The notes below the pieces were generated by a model. That model was given only the letters and a program-made list of their open reading frames with translations, did no database searches and was not told where the DNA came from. Below, one piece after another: positions 1 through 15,800 of a stretch of DNA of 64,000 nucleotides. How positions within the stretch are numbered: position 1 is the first letter of the stretch; the number at the start of each line of letters is the position of its first letter. The stretch lies in contig JABVXV010000276.1 of NCBI GenBank assembly GCA_013365325.1, positions 1 through 64,000 of the forward strand, given 5' to 3'. The position numbers and the translations under genes are program-made. This stretch comes from Dipetalonema caudispina (lineage: Eukaryota; Nematoda; Chromadorea; Rhabditida; Onchocercidae).

Positions 1-184
<184 letters not shown>

Positions 185-3100
185 TAATGATATGGCCATT
201 CATTTCTGTTTAAAACACTTCTTTTGCTTTTTTATGCAAATTTTTTCCTTCCAAAGGAAAGTACAAATATAAAATACTGCAAATGAAAATTTGATTTTTT
301 TCAAATGGATGAAATGAAATGTAACATAAATTTTGTGGAAGTTTAAGTCTTAGTAAAATGAAAGACTAAAGAACAAAGAACAAAATGTTGAATTCATTTA
401 ATTCAGTAATCCATGCTGCTATTAGATTTTAACATTTTCGAAAATGTGAATGCTTGCAGTTTGCAACATAATTAATATTGCATTATAAATTAGTTTCATT
501 TAAGTGATTAGACCGAATCTTTTCAATTTAATCAAAAATTTAACTTTGAAAATAATTGTTGGGAAATTTTATATTCCGATTAAATTATAAAACTAAATGA
601 ACAGAGAAAGGAAAAAAGAAAAAAGCGTTTTACTTTTTACTATTTCAAAATTGTTTGACTATTTAGAATAATTGATAGACGAAACAAAAAAAGGGTAACT
701 AACAACTTTTTTTTGAATTTTCAAATATATGACATCTGAAGTTGTGGAGTTTTAATTTATTAATTAATTTAATACTTGAAAGTAAGAAATGACAGCTACT
801 TTTCACTCATTCTTTTTTTTCCTTATGCGACAATTCGTGGATTTCTTATTTTTTTTTTTGATTTTTCTTTTTTATAATTAAAAGTATTTCCAACAATTCC
901 AGCATTATTTATATTTGAAAATTTTGCAAAATTACTTATTAATTTAATCATTAAATATTACGAATGATAGAAATACAAGAAAAAGCGAACTTAAAAATGC
1001 ATGAAAAAAGGAAATCAATTGATTTATAAAATGAAATTGCTCGAATGTTTGTCTTATTTAAATAAACATTTTAAATGAACAAATAGCATCATTCACTATA
1101 TTAAATTAACATTTATATCGTGAGATGAAATAGAATAAATTAATTAATCTCAATTTAAATTCATTCATCCATCCTGGAGTATATATTAAATTATTAATTT
1201 TATAATTATACGTTATCGTCATAATTGTAAGCAAAAGAAAATAAAGCTCCTATCTAATCTTTCATTGAATTTGTAGAATGTTTAAAGATATGTTATTAAT
1301 TATTATTTTCTCCCTTTATTAATTTTCACTTTATATGTCTTGTGTTTATTTATTTTTTATTATATAATCCCATATGACCTCTTTTTCTCTAATAAAATTG
1401 GATTTGATCAAAAAAAAAAAAATTTTTTTTTTCTTTTTAAACAATAACAATAATGACCAAACATCAAGTTTTTGTGATATTAAATTTAACAGAAAAATTT
1501 CCCTCCGAAAATTCGAATACAATATTTGAATGAAATTTGAATTTTGCATTCTCTTTCATTTGTTCGACCAACTGTTTACTCAAAAAAGAATATATATTAC
1601 ATATCAATTAGAATTATCGATTGGAAAAAAAAAAAAATTCAATTATGATCAAAAAATGGTGAATATTTCATTTCTAATTCATTCATTTTCTTTTTCTCCA
1701 CTTTCTTTTGTAGTTTATTATGCACACATATATTTATACATACACAATCAAATAATTTAAAACGAATAACGAACACTTAAAATTTTCTTTTTCTTTTTCA
1801 ACTTCAAAACTGCAAGCAATTATTCATATAATATTAATAATAGTATTCCAAACAAATATTATCATTTGTAGAAGGCAATATGTTATAATATTATTTTCAT
1901 ATAATATTCAATTATTGAACAACAATTATAAATATGTTATGTGTAATAACATTTGTTGCTTGAACAATAAGTATAATTATATTACGATAATAAACAAATA
2001 ACATTTTAATGTATTCTTCCATTTCTTGAAACAAAATATGTAAATTTTGCATATTAAATCAAATTATTGTAGAACTACTAGTATCATTAGTTTTCCAGAA
2101 GAAATCCTTGCAAAATTTCGATAAAGATAATTTGATATGTTAATTGAAAATTGCTGAATATACCGGATCATGAATAGTTCACTGATGATAAAGTAGGATT
2201 GTATAGCAGTAACTGATATTATTAACCACTTACCGGATATTTTTGCAAAACTTCTGAATCTATTTGATTTAGTTGAAAATAGCATTAGAGAAAGAAAATA
2301 AGTAAAGCCTAGCCCTACCTTGGCTTAATATTTTTGCAAAAATTGGTATGATCAAACTGTTCACACAAAAAACTTTTATCAGTAGAATTTTCAACAAGAC
2401 AAGTGATAATAGCAAGTAATAATAACAACGATAAGAAATGATAACAGTGATCATAGTCAAAGAAATTCAAAAGTAAAAAAATACTTAAATTTGTAATAAA
2501 TCAATGAGTTTAATTTTTTAATGGCTTATATCTCGTCAAAAGACAGAATACTCGACTTGCCAAATAATTTCACAGTTTAATGTCTGCATAACTTAATCCT
2601 TTTAAAACTGATAGTTGTTTATTTATTTTCTGAAAATTTAGTCCTAAACGATACTATATAACGAAATAAATAGTTAAGCTAATTAGTTCTTAGGATAAGT
2701 AAACAAATAACAATTAATATAGTCGTGTAATTAAATGAGAGTTGTAAATACTTTGTTTTAATTTATAAAATAATTTTTTCCACGTCGTTTTATTTTAATT
2801 ACCATTATAGTTTGTCATTCAATTCCTTTCTTTCGATCTTCGAATATTTTCGTTTTTTAATATTTAATTTCTTATATTCAAATGTTTTTGTACTATAGAA
2901 AATCCGTTGATGAATCGTTTGTACATGGAAATTTTCGATGCATTCCGAAATTTTCTATCCATTTCTCATACGACTGCTTAATTCCGTAGTAGTACTTGCT
3001 GAACTGATTACTGATAACGATAATATTATCAATAAGAATGATGGATATGTCAATCAACCAGTTAAGATCTCATTACTTAATGGTTAGTTAGATTTTATTC

Positions 3101-6100
3101 CTCTTTAAAAATTTTTTTGTTGAAGTTAAAATTTATTTTTTATTTAATCAAAATTTATTCACTTTGTTCTATTTCCATTCCATAAGACTTTGTAATACAA
3201 TATTAATGAAAACATCATTAACTATAGTATTTTGATTTATAAATATATTTTGTCTGCAATAAAATATGATAATATTTTGTTTCAAATATTAATTCATCCA
3301 AAGACACGAAAAAAAAAAGTTATAAATTTAAAATATAATATTTTCATATTTTTGATAAAGATTGAAATTTTGTAAGATATTTTAAATTGCAATAAATATT
3401 TTATTCCTTCTGTTTCAACGCATTCTGCATGTGAAATTTCTAATAAAATAAAAATTTTTTTGAAATCTAATATATTGCGCAAAATAAATGCATGAAAAAG
3501 ATTTGTGTGTGCTGAAATTTGCGTAAATTTATTTTCAATTAAACATAGATCTATTGCTTTTCAAATTCTCATTATTTTTTTTTTCTTTTTTGTATTTGTT
3601 TTCACTTATTATTTTGCAAAAATTGACATAAAAGTTATAGAAATTACAAAGTTTTGAAGAACTATTTTTTACCTCTTTTTTACCTATTTGATATATGTTT
3701 ACAAAAAAATAGAAAAAGAAAAAAGAATCATCTTTGTATGTGTAAAATTTTTAAAATTAACTTATTTAGAACAAATTTTCGTGCAAATTTCAAATTTCAT
3801 TCCATTTCATACTTTATCAAAGAAATGAACTTTGAAAGTTTTCGATTTATTCTTTTATATTATTAATATTTTAAGATGAAAATTCATAATTCATGCCAAC
3901 AATTCATTCGTTTCTTCCTCGATTGTCACAACTACCGCCATCATCCATTATTGTTATCTATGTATGTGTCTGTCAATATGTATGTGTGTGTGTGTGTGTG
4001 TATGTGTCTGTTATATTTTTATTTATGTATTATTGAATTTTCTGAAATTGAATGAGGTCGAATAACATTGTCAAAATATATGGAACAACAGGAAATGTAT
4101 ATGTATGTACATTGCATGAGTTAATTATTATCATTTGAAAAATTTAACATTAACAGTTCCTTACAGTAATTTTTATAATTAAAATAAGTATTAGAATAAA
4201 GTTTATGATGCTATATTATAAAACCTGAAATGTTACCATAGTTTTAACAATCATAAATATTATCAAATATATGAATTAATTAAAAATTTTACAATTATAG
4301 TTGTTTCGAGTTATGGATTATAGAGTAATTATAGATTACTTAACTAATTTAACAATGTATAATTGTTAATTTAAATTGTTTAACTATTCATTCAATAGAA
4401 AAAACGAAATAAAAACTTTTTTTTTTTGCAAAATATTTAAATGAAACTAAGAAATAATTCATTAATAGTTGAAATGATAGAACTATGTCATCTTTTCTAG
4501 TTTGTTCCATTTCATATCCATTACTTCAATATTTAACAAATAATCTTTCATTTTCTTTTTCAGATAAAATTTGAAATATTAACTTAAATACATAAATTTT
4601 CACAGGAAATATTGATGTAACGCATTAGATGAAAAGGATCATTTTTTAAAAGAAAATTCATTTATCATTACTATTATTATTCGTTATTAACAATTATTAT
4701 CATTAGCCTTGAAACTGATTACTATTATCATCATTTATTATTGATATTAAATATTGCCAATTCTATAGAATTTGAAAATCGAAAAAATTGAAATACGAAG
4801 GAAAGGAAAAAATAGGGAAATTTTCGTATTATACAATAGATTTTGCGAAAATTATTTCGTTAATTAAATTTGTTTGGAAATTTATATTCAATGCCTTAAT
4901 TGAAGCTATTCTTACCGTACTTTCATTGGTGGAATAAAATGAAATAAAGAAAAGGTCATTTAATTTTTAACTTTATGATCTTTCTATGAGTGACCTTCAG
5001 ACAAATTTCAGCTATAGTTTGCTATAAATCAAATTCTATTGTTTCTATTTCAATACTGTACAGAACTGAGTGTCATTCTGTTAATGACAATATTTCTTGA
5101 CTGAACTTCACAATTAACCAAAGTCTTAAATTTTATGAAATTTTGGAGAAAAATTATAAACTAGTATGTGGACGAATCGAACAGAAAATCAGTCTTTTCG
5201 CATGAAATTTTGCAAAAAAATTTAAAAAAAAAAAAGGAGGAAAAAAATTTTTAATGTAAATCTTTCCTTTTTCTGAAAAAAAAAGCAAAATTTTCAATGT
5301 AAACCTTGAAAATAAAAGAAGAAAAAAATGCTAACAATCAAAAAAATTTAAATAGAATATATTCATCTTTTTTGGTCAATTGCTAATTTCAATTTCAGCA
5401 AAAGAAGAATACAAGAAAAAAAGAGGAGAAGAATAGTTTAATAGGCTTATTTATGTACCATAACCAAAATGGAAATTACCAACTTTTCGCTCCATTTCTC
5501 AATTTTTCTTAATAGCCTTAAATTTAGTATTATAAATATAATCATCAAATTTACTCCTGTCGAGTAAATTTTTAATTATTCACTCACATAGGATAATTAT
5601 TTTAGACGATTTTACTATACAATTTTAAATTCAAAATTTTATCGTCTTTCAAAATTTGAGACGGAAAAAATTCTTCTAATTAGTTTATTGTTGTTGGTAT
5701 AGCATATGATTATCATATCACGTATACATTTTGTATGGTGAAATTTATATTAAATATGTCATAAATTTATAAAATTTAGAGTTCATTTTTAAGAATTTCA
5801 TATTTGTTAAATTAGATGATAGATAAATGAAAAATGTTAAATTTGTAAATTTTTTATCTGATAAAATACATTGATAAGAATGGTATTGTTGAAGTTTTGT
5901 ATTAAAATTGACCTGAAATACCTAACAATAGATATCATAATATCTTTCACAATCATTATGAATTCTTACATTACAATTCCTTGATTACAGGAAAATTAAC
6001 ATTTATCTATGATAAAATGAAAGATAAGGGCAAATAGGACAGGAAACGGATTTCGCTGTGAAATATTTTTAAATAGTGATAGTGTTGAAAATTTTGAGCT

Positions 6101-9100
6101 AGATATCATCAAGTAGCATAATAGAAGTATTGGAAATAATTGAAAATCAAAATTATAGGCTACTAATCTAGAAGTGACTTTTTTGCATTGATTAATTAAA
6201 TGCTGACTTTTTCACAGTTAAAAAAAAAGAAAACGAAAAAAAAAACCTAAGATGATCCGCTGAGATCATCCATAAAGTTAATTTAGTTTTTCTATTTATG
6301 CTAATTAGCAGATAGAGGGATAAATGTGTGTATCCACGAGAAGTTATATTTCGCTTAGCTAATAATTTATTTAGTTAAGAATATGTGAAAATTATAATAT
6401 TGGAATATATGAAGTTAGGAATGCGAATAAAGTTGATGAATAATAGTTGACAAATTAATGAATTTAACTGATAAATTCAAAACCAATAAGTTTTAGTATG
6501 CTATAAAATTGTAATCTGTCTTATCCAATTGATAAAATTAATTTGATAAAATTACGATGTGAGAATTTTGATATTGTGATGCTTGTTTCATTTCAAATTT
6601 AAAGGTTAGAATGGAAAAGTTCTCAATGTACATTTATTAACAGTAATTGTATCGTGCAAGCTACATATCGCTTTTTAATTCTTTTTTTTTAAGAAGAAAA
6701 GAGAATTTAGTAATTAGAGCAAAAAAAGAAAAAATGAGGTTAAAATGTTATTTATTTCAAATTATATACTGATTAATTTCATAAAATGTAACATACTTAA
6801 TATGTTATTCTTTTTTTTGATACATTTATTGTATTATCCCCGAAATTTGATATATTATCCTCTATTTTTTTAGTCTGAAATTAAAAAAAAAATTTGAATA
6901 TTTTAGTAAAAGATATTTAAAAGGAAATAATATTAGCAATTATTTTGTCATTTATTTAAATATTTCACAAAATGAATAGAATATAAAACATTGAATAAAC
7001 TTGCAATGAGAAATAATGAATTTCAGAATTAAGAGATACTTTGAGGAATTATAAAATGTTAGAAAATTTTTTGTTCCTTTCAACAAAAGACTGTCAAATT
7101 TAAAATCAATGAATGAATTAATTACCGTATGAAATGTAATGAGGAAAATTTTTTTAACTTTAAGTTTTTCCATTTTTTTTTTTTTTTTCGCAAACATATT
7201 ATTTAGAAAAGAGTGAGGGTTTTTGATTTTGAAAATCTGAAAAAAGTTTGTCTACCAGAGGAGATGGCTAATGCATAAATTGATGGGAATGGTACTCTGA
7301 ACTTTTGAAACCATTTTTGAATAAGTATATCTTCCAATCCTAATTAAAAAAAGTTTAAATTTGATTACTGATCATCATTTTAGGAAAACACTATCAACTC
7401 TTAAAACATGCAATATGTTATTCAAATATATAAAGTAAATTAATAACAGTTAATTAACAAAACTTGCTAGTAACTGTTTTTCATTAATTAATCTTTGTTG
7501 TGTGCAACAATGCATTCTTTAAATTAATTTCTGATCAATTTTTGATCGTTTTAAACTACCATTTTCTGTATAAAAAAAAAGGAATTCATATTGTAAAAAG
7601 AAATACGCGTTGAACTTTTGTTGGTAGTGTGAAAGGGGTTGTAAAATGTAATTGATTTCATTCTTTACTCCATGCAAATTTTTTTCGTCTCATTTAAAAA
7701 TAAAAGGAAAGAAAGTGTTGAAATGGAAAGTTTACTATTTTTATTTCAGATTTATCTGTTATACATTAATAGAGAGATTTTTAATGTTAATTATACTTAA
7801 ATTATTAACAGTATTAATGAAAAAATTAAAAAGGAATTCATTATTCGATGAGAAATTTGTCTTGCAAATAAGAATGTAGTGGTAATTTAGTTAATTGTAT
7901 TTTATTTATCTTTATTTTTAGCTATAAAATATTATATTATCAAGTGATAGTAGTTTAATGTACAATAACAAATTTTACATTAACAATAAGAATTGAATTT
8001 TGTAATGATACTAAAAAATTTTTTCACAAACGCGTAGTCCTTCTTTTTAAAGTTAATTTTACATAAAATATGGTAATATTTGGAATTAATTTTTTTGACA
8101 TTATTCCAAAAGATCTAGAAAGAAGAGAAGGTCAAATTAGAATGCATCTTGTAACCTTGCTAAAATGACATCTACCAGCGACAATTTACAAGGTCATTTG
8201 TTGTTACCTATGCGATTTGCAGTCTATTCATTGGTCGACATGTATCCTTTCCTCATTTTCCCTTGCCGTTTTTTCTTGCTATGATATATTATCAGAGATA
8301 TTATCAGTAAGATTGTTCGAAACTCTAAGAAGTAGTTTGTTTTTTGATTACAAGCAAGATAAAATATAGATACAGATGACATTGAATTACCAAACATGAA
8401 TTTGGTTGGATCGAAATTCGGGGCAGCAAATAAATCGTAAAAATCCCTTTTTAAAAAAAGTTCGCAAAAATAAAAATGAAAATTCAGATTGATAAAAAAT
8501 CAATGAATTTCATAGAAGAAAGAAGAAATAAGAAAAAAGATAAGTAATCAAATAAAGAAAGAAGAAAAAAGTTTGTTGGAAAAAACGATAACGAAATTAA
8601 ATGAAAATTTTTGAGGTTCAAAAAATAAAAATTGATGAAGAAAAAATTTGAACCAATTTTCTAGTATTTTATTCAACATTAAAAAACGAAAAATTCTATG
8701 CAATAATTGTTAATGAAAATTTTCTGTATGCCTTTTATCTAATATCAAACAATTGATATGTTATAAGATATAAAGCAAAATTTAAAAAGCAGATCGTAAC
8801 ACGACATTCTGACCTTAATATTTAGATTATGTATTAAATTAAAATTCATTTTCCAAAATATATCCATTCGATAAAGAAATATAAATTTATAATGTCTTCT
8901 TAATTGTTTATAAAAGTTAAATATTCAAATCTGATAATCTAAAATTATTTTATCGATATTTTTTGGCATATCTCGTAATACCGTATTTTATACATTGCAA
9001 ATTTGCCTTTGTAACAAATTTTAATCAAAATTTATCCAAAATTTTATCAGTCGTTAATTTGTTTTTTCATAAAATACATTAAGAATAAAATGCAAAAATG

Positions 9101-9810
9101 GGGTGAATTTTGGGAAGTGTCAATTTATCGACTATTCAATTGCATTCATTTTAGATTCTGCTGATGATAAAAATTTCTGATAATATGAAATAAATTTCGA
9201 AAATGCAAAATTGGTTTATTTATTAGGGAAAAAAGCGAAACTGTGCCTTAAAATAAATGACATCAAAAATTGAGATTTGTTTAAAGTTTTTTATTTTTTA
9301 TTTTTGGATATCTTTAAATTTCTCAATTTTCAACTATTTCTAATAATTGAAAATTCTTTTTATGAATTTTCTAATTTTCGACTCTGAATTAACCATAACT
9401 TATTTGGTTATGACTCATTACACCTATCCATTATTATGGGTGGGTAAAGTATTTTGTTATCAATGGTTATCATTAACGAAGTATTTTGTGATACCATTTG
9501 TTGTTTCTATCTCTACTAGAATATTTTTTAAGGTCAATGTCTAAAGTATGTTGTTTTAGTATCTAAAATTACTTATTACTACAATTACGTCTGAAATGAC
9601 GTAAACGTCAGAAGTATCAGATATTATGTGCCATTGTTAGCATATTTTAATATTAAGCATAAATTTTCATGGATCGCTGTATGCATATTAAACATAAGCA
9701 GTAAATAAAGAAATAAGGTTAGGCTTAAAATAAAATTATTTTTAGAAAAAATACTTTTGCTAAATTTGGAAATGTACCAAAAAATTTATTGATAGATTCT
9801 TTTTTTTCAG
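185..9810. other. AT-rich non-coding stretch upstream of the semaphorin exons
   Basis: No gene can be supported in this stretch. Open frames are short, low-complexity and rich in Phe, Ile, Lys and Asn. Several exist only if TTG is taken as a start. It holds a TG dinucleotide run near 3983-4002 and an A-run/T-run palindrome near 1410-1431. It is probably the 5' flank and/or the first intron of the semaphorin gene, whose signal-peptide exon must lie here or left of the window. One weak first-exon candidate at 9362-9443 is given as a finding. Confidence 0.6.
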
Positions 9811-12800
9811 ATCCGTCAGTGCTCCGATTTGGTAATTCATCAACATCTGATTATTTCAAACTTCTTGATTTAGATGGTAATCATTTACTAATCGGCGCAA
9901 GGTAATTAACCTCCTTTATCATTTTTTCATTTTATTTCATTTTAACTTTGATAAGAAAAAAAGGAAAAAAAAATCATAACATTTAACTAATTTTGCTTCA
10001 TACAATAATCTGTCATAATTATTCTCATTTATCTTTTATTGGTATGTTGCATCATTTCAAGTTATTTGAAAATTTTTTAAATTTTAGGAAATATAAATAA
10101 GGTATTAGTAATGAAAGAAAAAAAGCAATCTTAATTTTGTCAGTGTAAAAATTGGAAAAATTTAGTAGCCTAAATTTATTGTAATGATACATTAAAATTA
10201 CATTAAGCATTACATTTCGTCATTTCTTGTTTATTGATTTGTGCACAACAAAAATTGAATTTAATAATGTTTCAAAGTACAGAAATAAATTTAATATTTT
10301 TGTAAATTACAAAAATAAATTCTGGCTATATAAAATTTTCTTTTAATTGTACCAATAGTAATCAATGACATTTTGTAACCAATAAATATCGATTACTTAA
10401 TACATTACTGAATATAATGATATACTGTTGTAATTATCAAAAAAATAAGTCACAACTTTTTAAATTCAGTCGTTTTACATCATTTTTTGTATAATTTTTT
10501 GAGGTTACACTTTCAAGTATTTTTGCTTCAATGTTTTTATGCTTATAACTTTGTTCGTTTTTATAATTCTCCAGTTTTTGATTAAATGATATTTTGGAGT
10601 ATGTTATCAAATTTTAAAATCCTTAAATCATTTTTAATTGAAAGAAAAATTTTTGTCAAGAAGTGTTTAAAAAAAAAAAATCATCACAAATTCGATTATG
10701 AAGTACCGATATGTATGGAATTGCATGTATTATATGATTCCAGTATCATTAATCATAATTATTAGTTCTCATTACGATCGTATATAAATTAATTGTTTTA
10801 TAATATTGATAGTGGTAGAATGTACCGAAATGGATACAAATAGAAATACATAAAATTTGTATTTATTTAACAACATATTACTTATATTGCATATATTTGT
10901 TCAAATTAAATACAATTAGTTCTTTTTTTCGGATCTCAGCAAAGAAGTTGTAACGAAATAATGGGATCATTTAATTAATTTATTAGAAAAAATTGTGTTA
11001 TAAGAACGTAATCCTTTCGTAATGTATGATTTTACTACCGTTCTATGCAAGTGGAAAATTCTATCATCTAATGTTGTAATTTTAATTAGAAAGAAAATTT
11101 GAAGGATTTAATTTTGACACATTTTCTTTTAATGTTTTAAATTGTTTACCTTTTACCTAATTTACTCAATGATTGTATATGGCAAAATTATATTGCTATT
11201 CCATCCAGTTCATCCATTCTTTGCTTCATATTTACCACATACACGCTCAAATAAAATCAAATTTCACACCATCCTTTTTGATTAAAATGATAATAATTAT
11301 AATTTGACAGTTTCAAATTTTTAGTACTTTTTTGATATAATAAAGACAAGTCAATGAGATCATAACAATTTTTAAATGATAGTTTTATTGAATGCAAAAT
11401 TGTAATTATAATGATAATTTCACTATCGTTGATTTGAATTTTACTTAAGTTTAACTGATTTAATCTGAATATTTTATAGAGATGTTGTATATAATATCAG
11501 CGTTGGAACATTCACCGAAGTACATTCAGTTAAATGGCCATCAAAAGAAAGTGTTGTAAAGGAGTGCTTAATGAAGGGAAAACCAAAGGTTGAAATAATA
11601 ATAATATTAATGATAATAATAGTAATAATAATAATTAGTGACAATAATTATAACAATAATAAAAATAAGAATAATATTAAAAATAATGGTAATAATAATA
11701 ATAATATCATTATTATTATTGTTATAATTGTTGTCACTTATTATTATTGTGATAATATCATAATATCATAGTAATATCGTTACTATTATTATTATTATTA
11801 TTATTATTGTTATTGCTATTATTATTATCATTATCATTATTACTATTATTATTATCACTATTAATATTAGTAATATTTAATCTAAATATTTGCTGTGAGG
11901 CGAAAATTTGTGATTGATGCCATTTTAGTTACAAAAATTAAATTTTTGCCATAAATTTCCTTCAAATTTCGAAATATAATTCAATTTCTAGTTAACTTGG
12001 CAAAATTTTTTGTTGGTAAATAATCAAATTCTGATTTAAATAGTTGTTGACAATGGTAATCAACATTACTTCATTCTATTACAAAAGCGTTTCAACAAAT
12101 TGAAAATTTCATCCATTCTTTGCTTCTTCATTCCACGCATCGATTGATTGTTCTCTTTTGGGAAAGAATTAAATGAAATTTAACGGGAACAATGAATTTA
12201 TCGATACAAGAGATGAAATAAACTTTATTTTTGAAGATATAGAAAATGGAAAATTTTAATGAAATTCAGTAACGATTGAAACGTTTGTATTCAATTCAAA
12301 TAATAGCTTCGAAAAAAAATAACTTTTTTCGTTATTTGCATACATACCATATGACAAAGCTTAAAAAGAAAAAAAACAAAAACGGAAAAATATCCGTTCA
12401 GCTTGATTAGTCATGCATGAAACAAATGTTCAGACTAATTGCAATAGTATTTTTTTTTTTTTTAAATGATTGATTTCTCCTTTTGCTTCTTCGTAAGTTC
12501 TGTTATTAAAAAAAAAACGAAAAAAAGTTATGGGAAACGGAAATTTTGCCTTGGGGAAAAGATAGAAAATGAAAAATTATGGAATATCTCGGGAATTTTG
12601 TTATAATATGTCCATTGCTTTTTTCTATTCATCTTCAGTTAGAAAATTGTAAAAAAAAAGTAATCAAATCTGGAAATAAAAAATTTATAAATTTCTGTAT
12701 TTTTTTATGAATTTTAGACTGAAAATTCAAAAGTAGTAGTTTAACATTATAAAGAGATATATATTCCAGGATGCATGCCATAATTATGTACGTATCCTGG

Positions 12801-15800
12801 CTAAAGATGATGATCAGAGTATCCTGATTTGTGGTACCAATGCATTTCAACCAATGTGCCGAAAATATGAGCATGAAAAGTTTGGTGATTATAGGCAAAG
12901 TTTAGAATTTTCTGGACTTGGTATTGCACCTTATGATCCAAATCATAATTCAACGTTTCTTCGAGATGGCGATCTACTGTATGCTGGGACAGGTAGAATA
13001 TTTCGGTTGAAATTTTACAAAATTGAAACATAGATAGTATGTATTCCGGTTTATTCGAAGTTTCCAAGAAATATACATATTATATCCTGTGATATCTAAT
13101 TTTGAGATGTCCGGAAGAAATTTTTCGACATATATTTTTTCAGTAATTTTTCATAACTTTGAATGTTTTAAACATTACTTTTCATAACTTGAAGTAATTT
13201 AAAATCTATAAAAACCACTTCTAATCAATTTGGGAAACATTATGATTTGCTTAGATAATGCCAAATACGTTTATTCATTTTTTAATTAAAAATTGAGAAA
13301 AAAGTAATTTTAAGCAATTTTATTATCTGTTTGCCAAAATTTGTTAAATGTTATTGTTAAATCCTATCCTTTATCAAATTTGCGAAATAAAAGGTTGGAA
13401 AATTTTTGAATTTATTTTAAAGAAGAATTTTTAATAATTTTCTTTTGGATAATTTTTAACATAACCTTATCGATCAGTTTTATCCAACGCATTGTGGCTA
13501 TTACCAATTTATCGTATGACCTTCGAAATTTCACATAAATTTTAGAATGTTAACGAAATGAACTAAATTACTGTCATCACACATCAACTTTCCTTTTATC
13601 CCAAACGACAACAGAATTTCCCATAGTTTCGGCATTTTTACATGCATTCGTAGTTTCGTTGGCCAACAAATGATCGAAAAACAAATTTTTCCCTTTACTT
13701 TGAATAAAATAATCAATTACAAGAAATAACTGGGAAATAATTAAATAAGCTTTGGATTAATGAAATTTCAAATTTAAATCTCTAACTTATCTTCTTTTTC
13801 CATTTTCAAATTTAATAACTATTACGAAAAAAAGTAAGTATTTGTTTTAAGCTTCATTCATAGGCTCAAAATATTTACATTTATCATCAAGTAAATATAA
13901 TCTTCAAATGTAAACTAATGAGATATCTCGAAGGAAAGAATGAAAAAAGAGAAAAAGCAAATTATAATATTTCAAAATTATAAAAAGTAAAACAACAGAA
14001 CGATATAATAATTAAAATTCGTTTTTATTAAAGCCAATTTTTTTTCCAAGCTTAAGTACAACGAGGAACTAAGTCGAAAATTCAGCAAATTTTCAAAATT
14101 TCACGTTAATGGTGATGGTAGTTTTGACTTAGCCAACAATGTTACTCATTCACAAATATTTGATTTCCTGTAGAATGTAGAAAGAAATTATTCTTTATAA
14201 ATTTAATTTTAATTTATCGGAAATATGGACAACAAAAAATGGGTTATAATGTTTGTTTTAATAAAATTACACATAAGTTGATTGATATTTAGAAAAGATA
14301 GAAAGAAAAGAAGTAAGCAATTGAAATATTAAGAAAAGAAATAAAGAAAAAATTTTTCAATCTTTTTCAAGTTTGTCGGAATGATTTGAAAAATTTATTA
14401 GAGTTAATTTATATAATTTTTTATAATCCTAAAAATTTATGAATTATTGTCAAAAAAAGAAAAACGAGAACCATAGTTATTTCAAATCAAGTATTGCAAG
14501 TATTTCCATAAATTTTCATTTTTAATTGTGTTAAAAATGATAGCCTTGATATGTTAAAAAATTCAAAAAGTATGAATGAATTAAATTCTAATTGATCCCT
14601 CATCAACATATTCATTTTTGCTTGTTATCTAAATTGTCCATTTATGTGAAGGTCAACTAACGATAGGATAGATGGTCACTCATTCCATTTAGTCATTAAT
14701 GAAAGTGGTACATTTCTATAGGTAATAACAACTCCTAATAAATACGAAACATTTAGATTTCTAACTTTTGCAAGTTAAGTGGAAATGTCGAAAATTATTA
14801 ATTTGCAATGAATTACTTATCGTCAAGTAATGAATAAGTGGCTGTGATTTAAAAATTTAATTTCAAAAATTCCCATATCCATGAATTAATTCACTTTTCT
14901 TTTCATCTCTTATATTTCATTCAAATTTTATTTCAAAAAAAAAAAAAAAATTGAATAGGAAGACATTTAAGGAACACTAAGTACTATCACTTTTTTTTTT
15001 ACTGACCTTTTCATTTTTTTCGACGTCCTTCAAAGATGGGATATCATTAAAATTGAAGTTCCTCAAATATCCTAAAAAGTGACATTTTGGAAAATATCAA
15101 GGAAAGCAGAAGCAAAAAAAAAAAAATGAAATGATTCTAGTGAAATTTTGTAAAATGAAATAATTTCAATTTTCATTCATTCTTAAACTTTATTATCTAA
15201 ATTGCGAATCTAAATTTAAAAGTGTTACTAATGAAAAAGAAAAGTTTTGGAAAAGTGATCAAATCAAAAAATTGATGGAAAAATTATCATTTATAACTGA
15301 TAAGAAAATATAAAAACTTAAATACAACGATTATGAATTGCTGTATTCAAGTTATTGCATCCTTTACGAACAATTTGAAATTACACTGATGGAAAACAAT
15401 AAACAACAAAGTTTTCTGTTTAATCATAAAATTTACCACATTAAAATTTATTACGCTTCAATGTGTCAACCGAATGAGTCAAAATATATTCATATTTTAT
15501 TAAAATTCTGTTAATTACGATCAATAATTCTAAACTATAAAGCGAGCTTGGGATATAAATTAAACTTTGGTTATGCTATTTTTCTTTTAATTATGAATAA
15601 ATTAGATGTTTACATATCATTATGCAGTTACAACTAAAAAAAGTGGAATTATTGATCAATCATTTTTCTTAACTTGACCAAATTTTCAGTAATTTCTGCA
15701 ATCAAGTTGAAAATGAAAACCAATAATAGACGAAAATCAATTTCAAATTCGAACTGTTTTTGTTAATCTTGATTAATTTTCTCTCAACGGTTTCAGCAAC

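Noticed and set aside
3654..3866. Hydrophobic open frame that might be a signal-peptide exon for the semaphorin
   Set aside because: It begins with TTG, not ATG. The following residues are strongly basic and the distance to 9811 is large.
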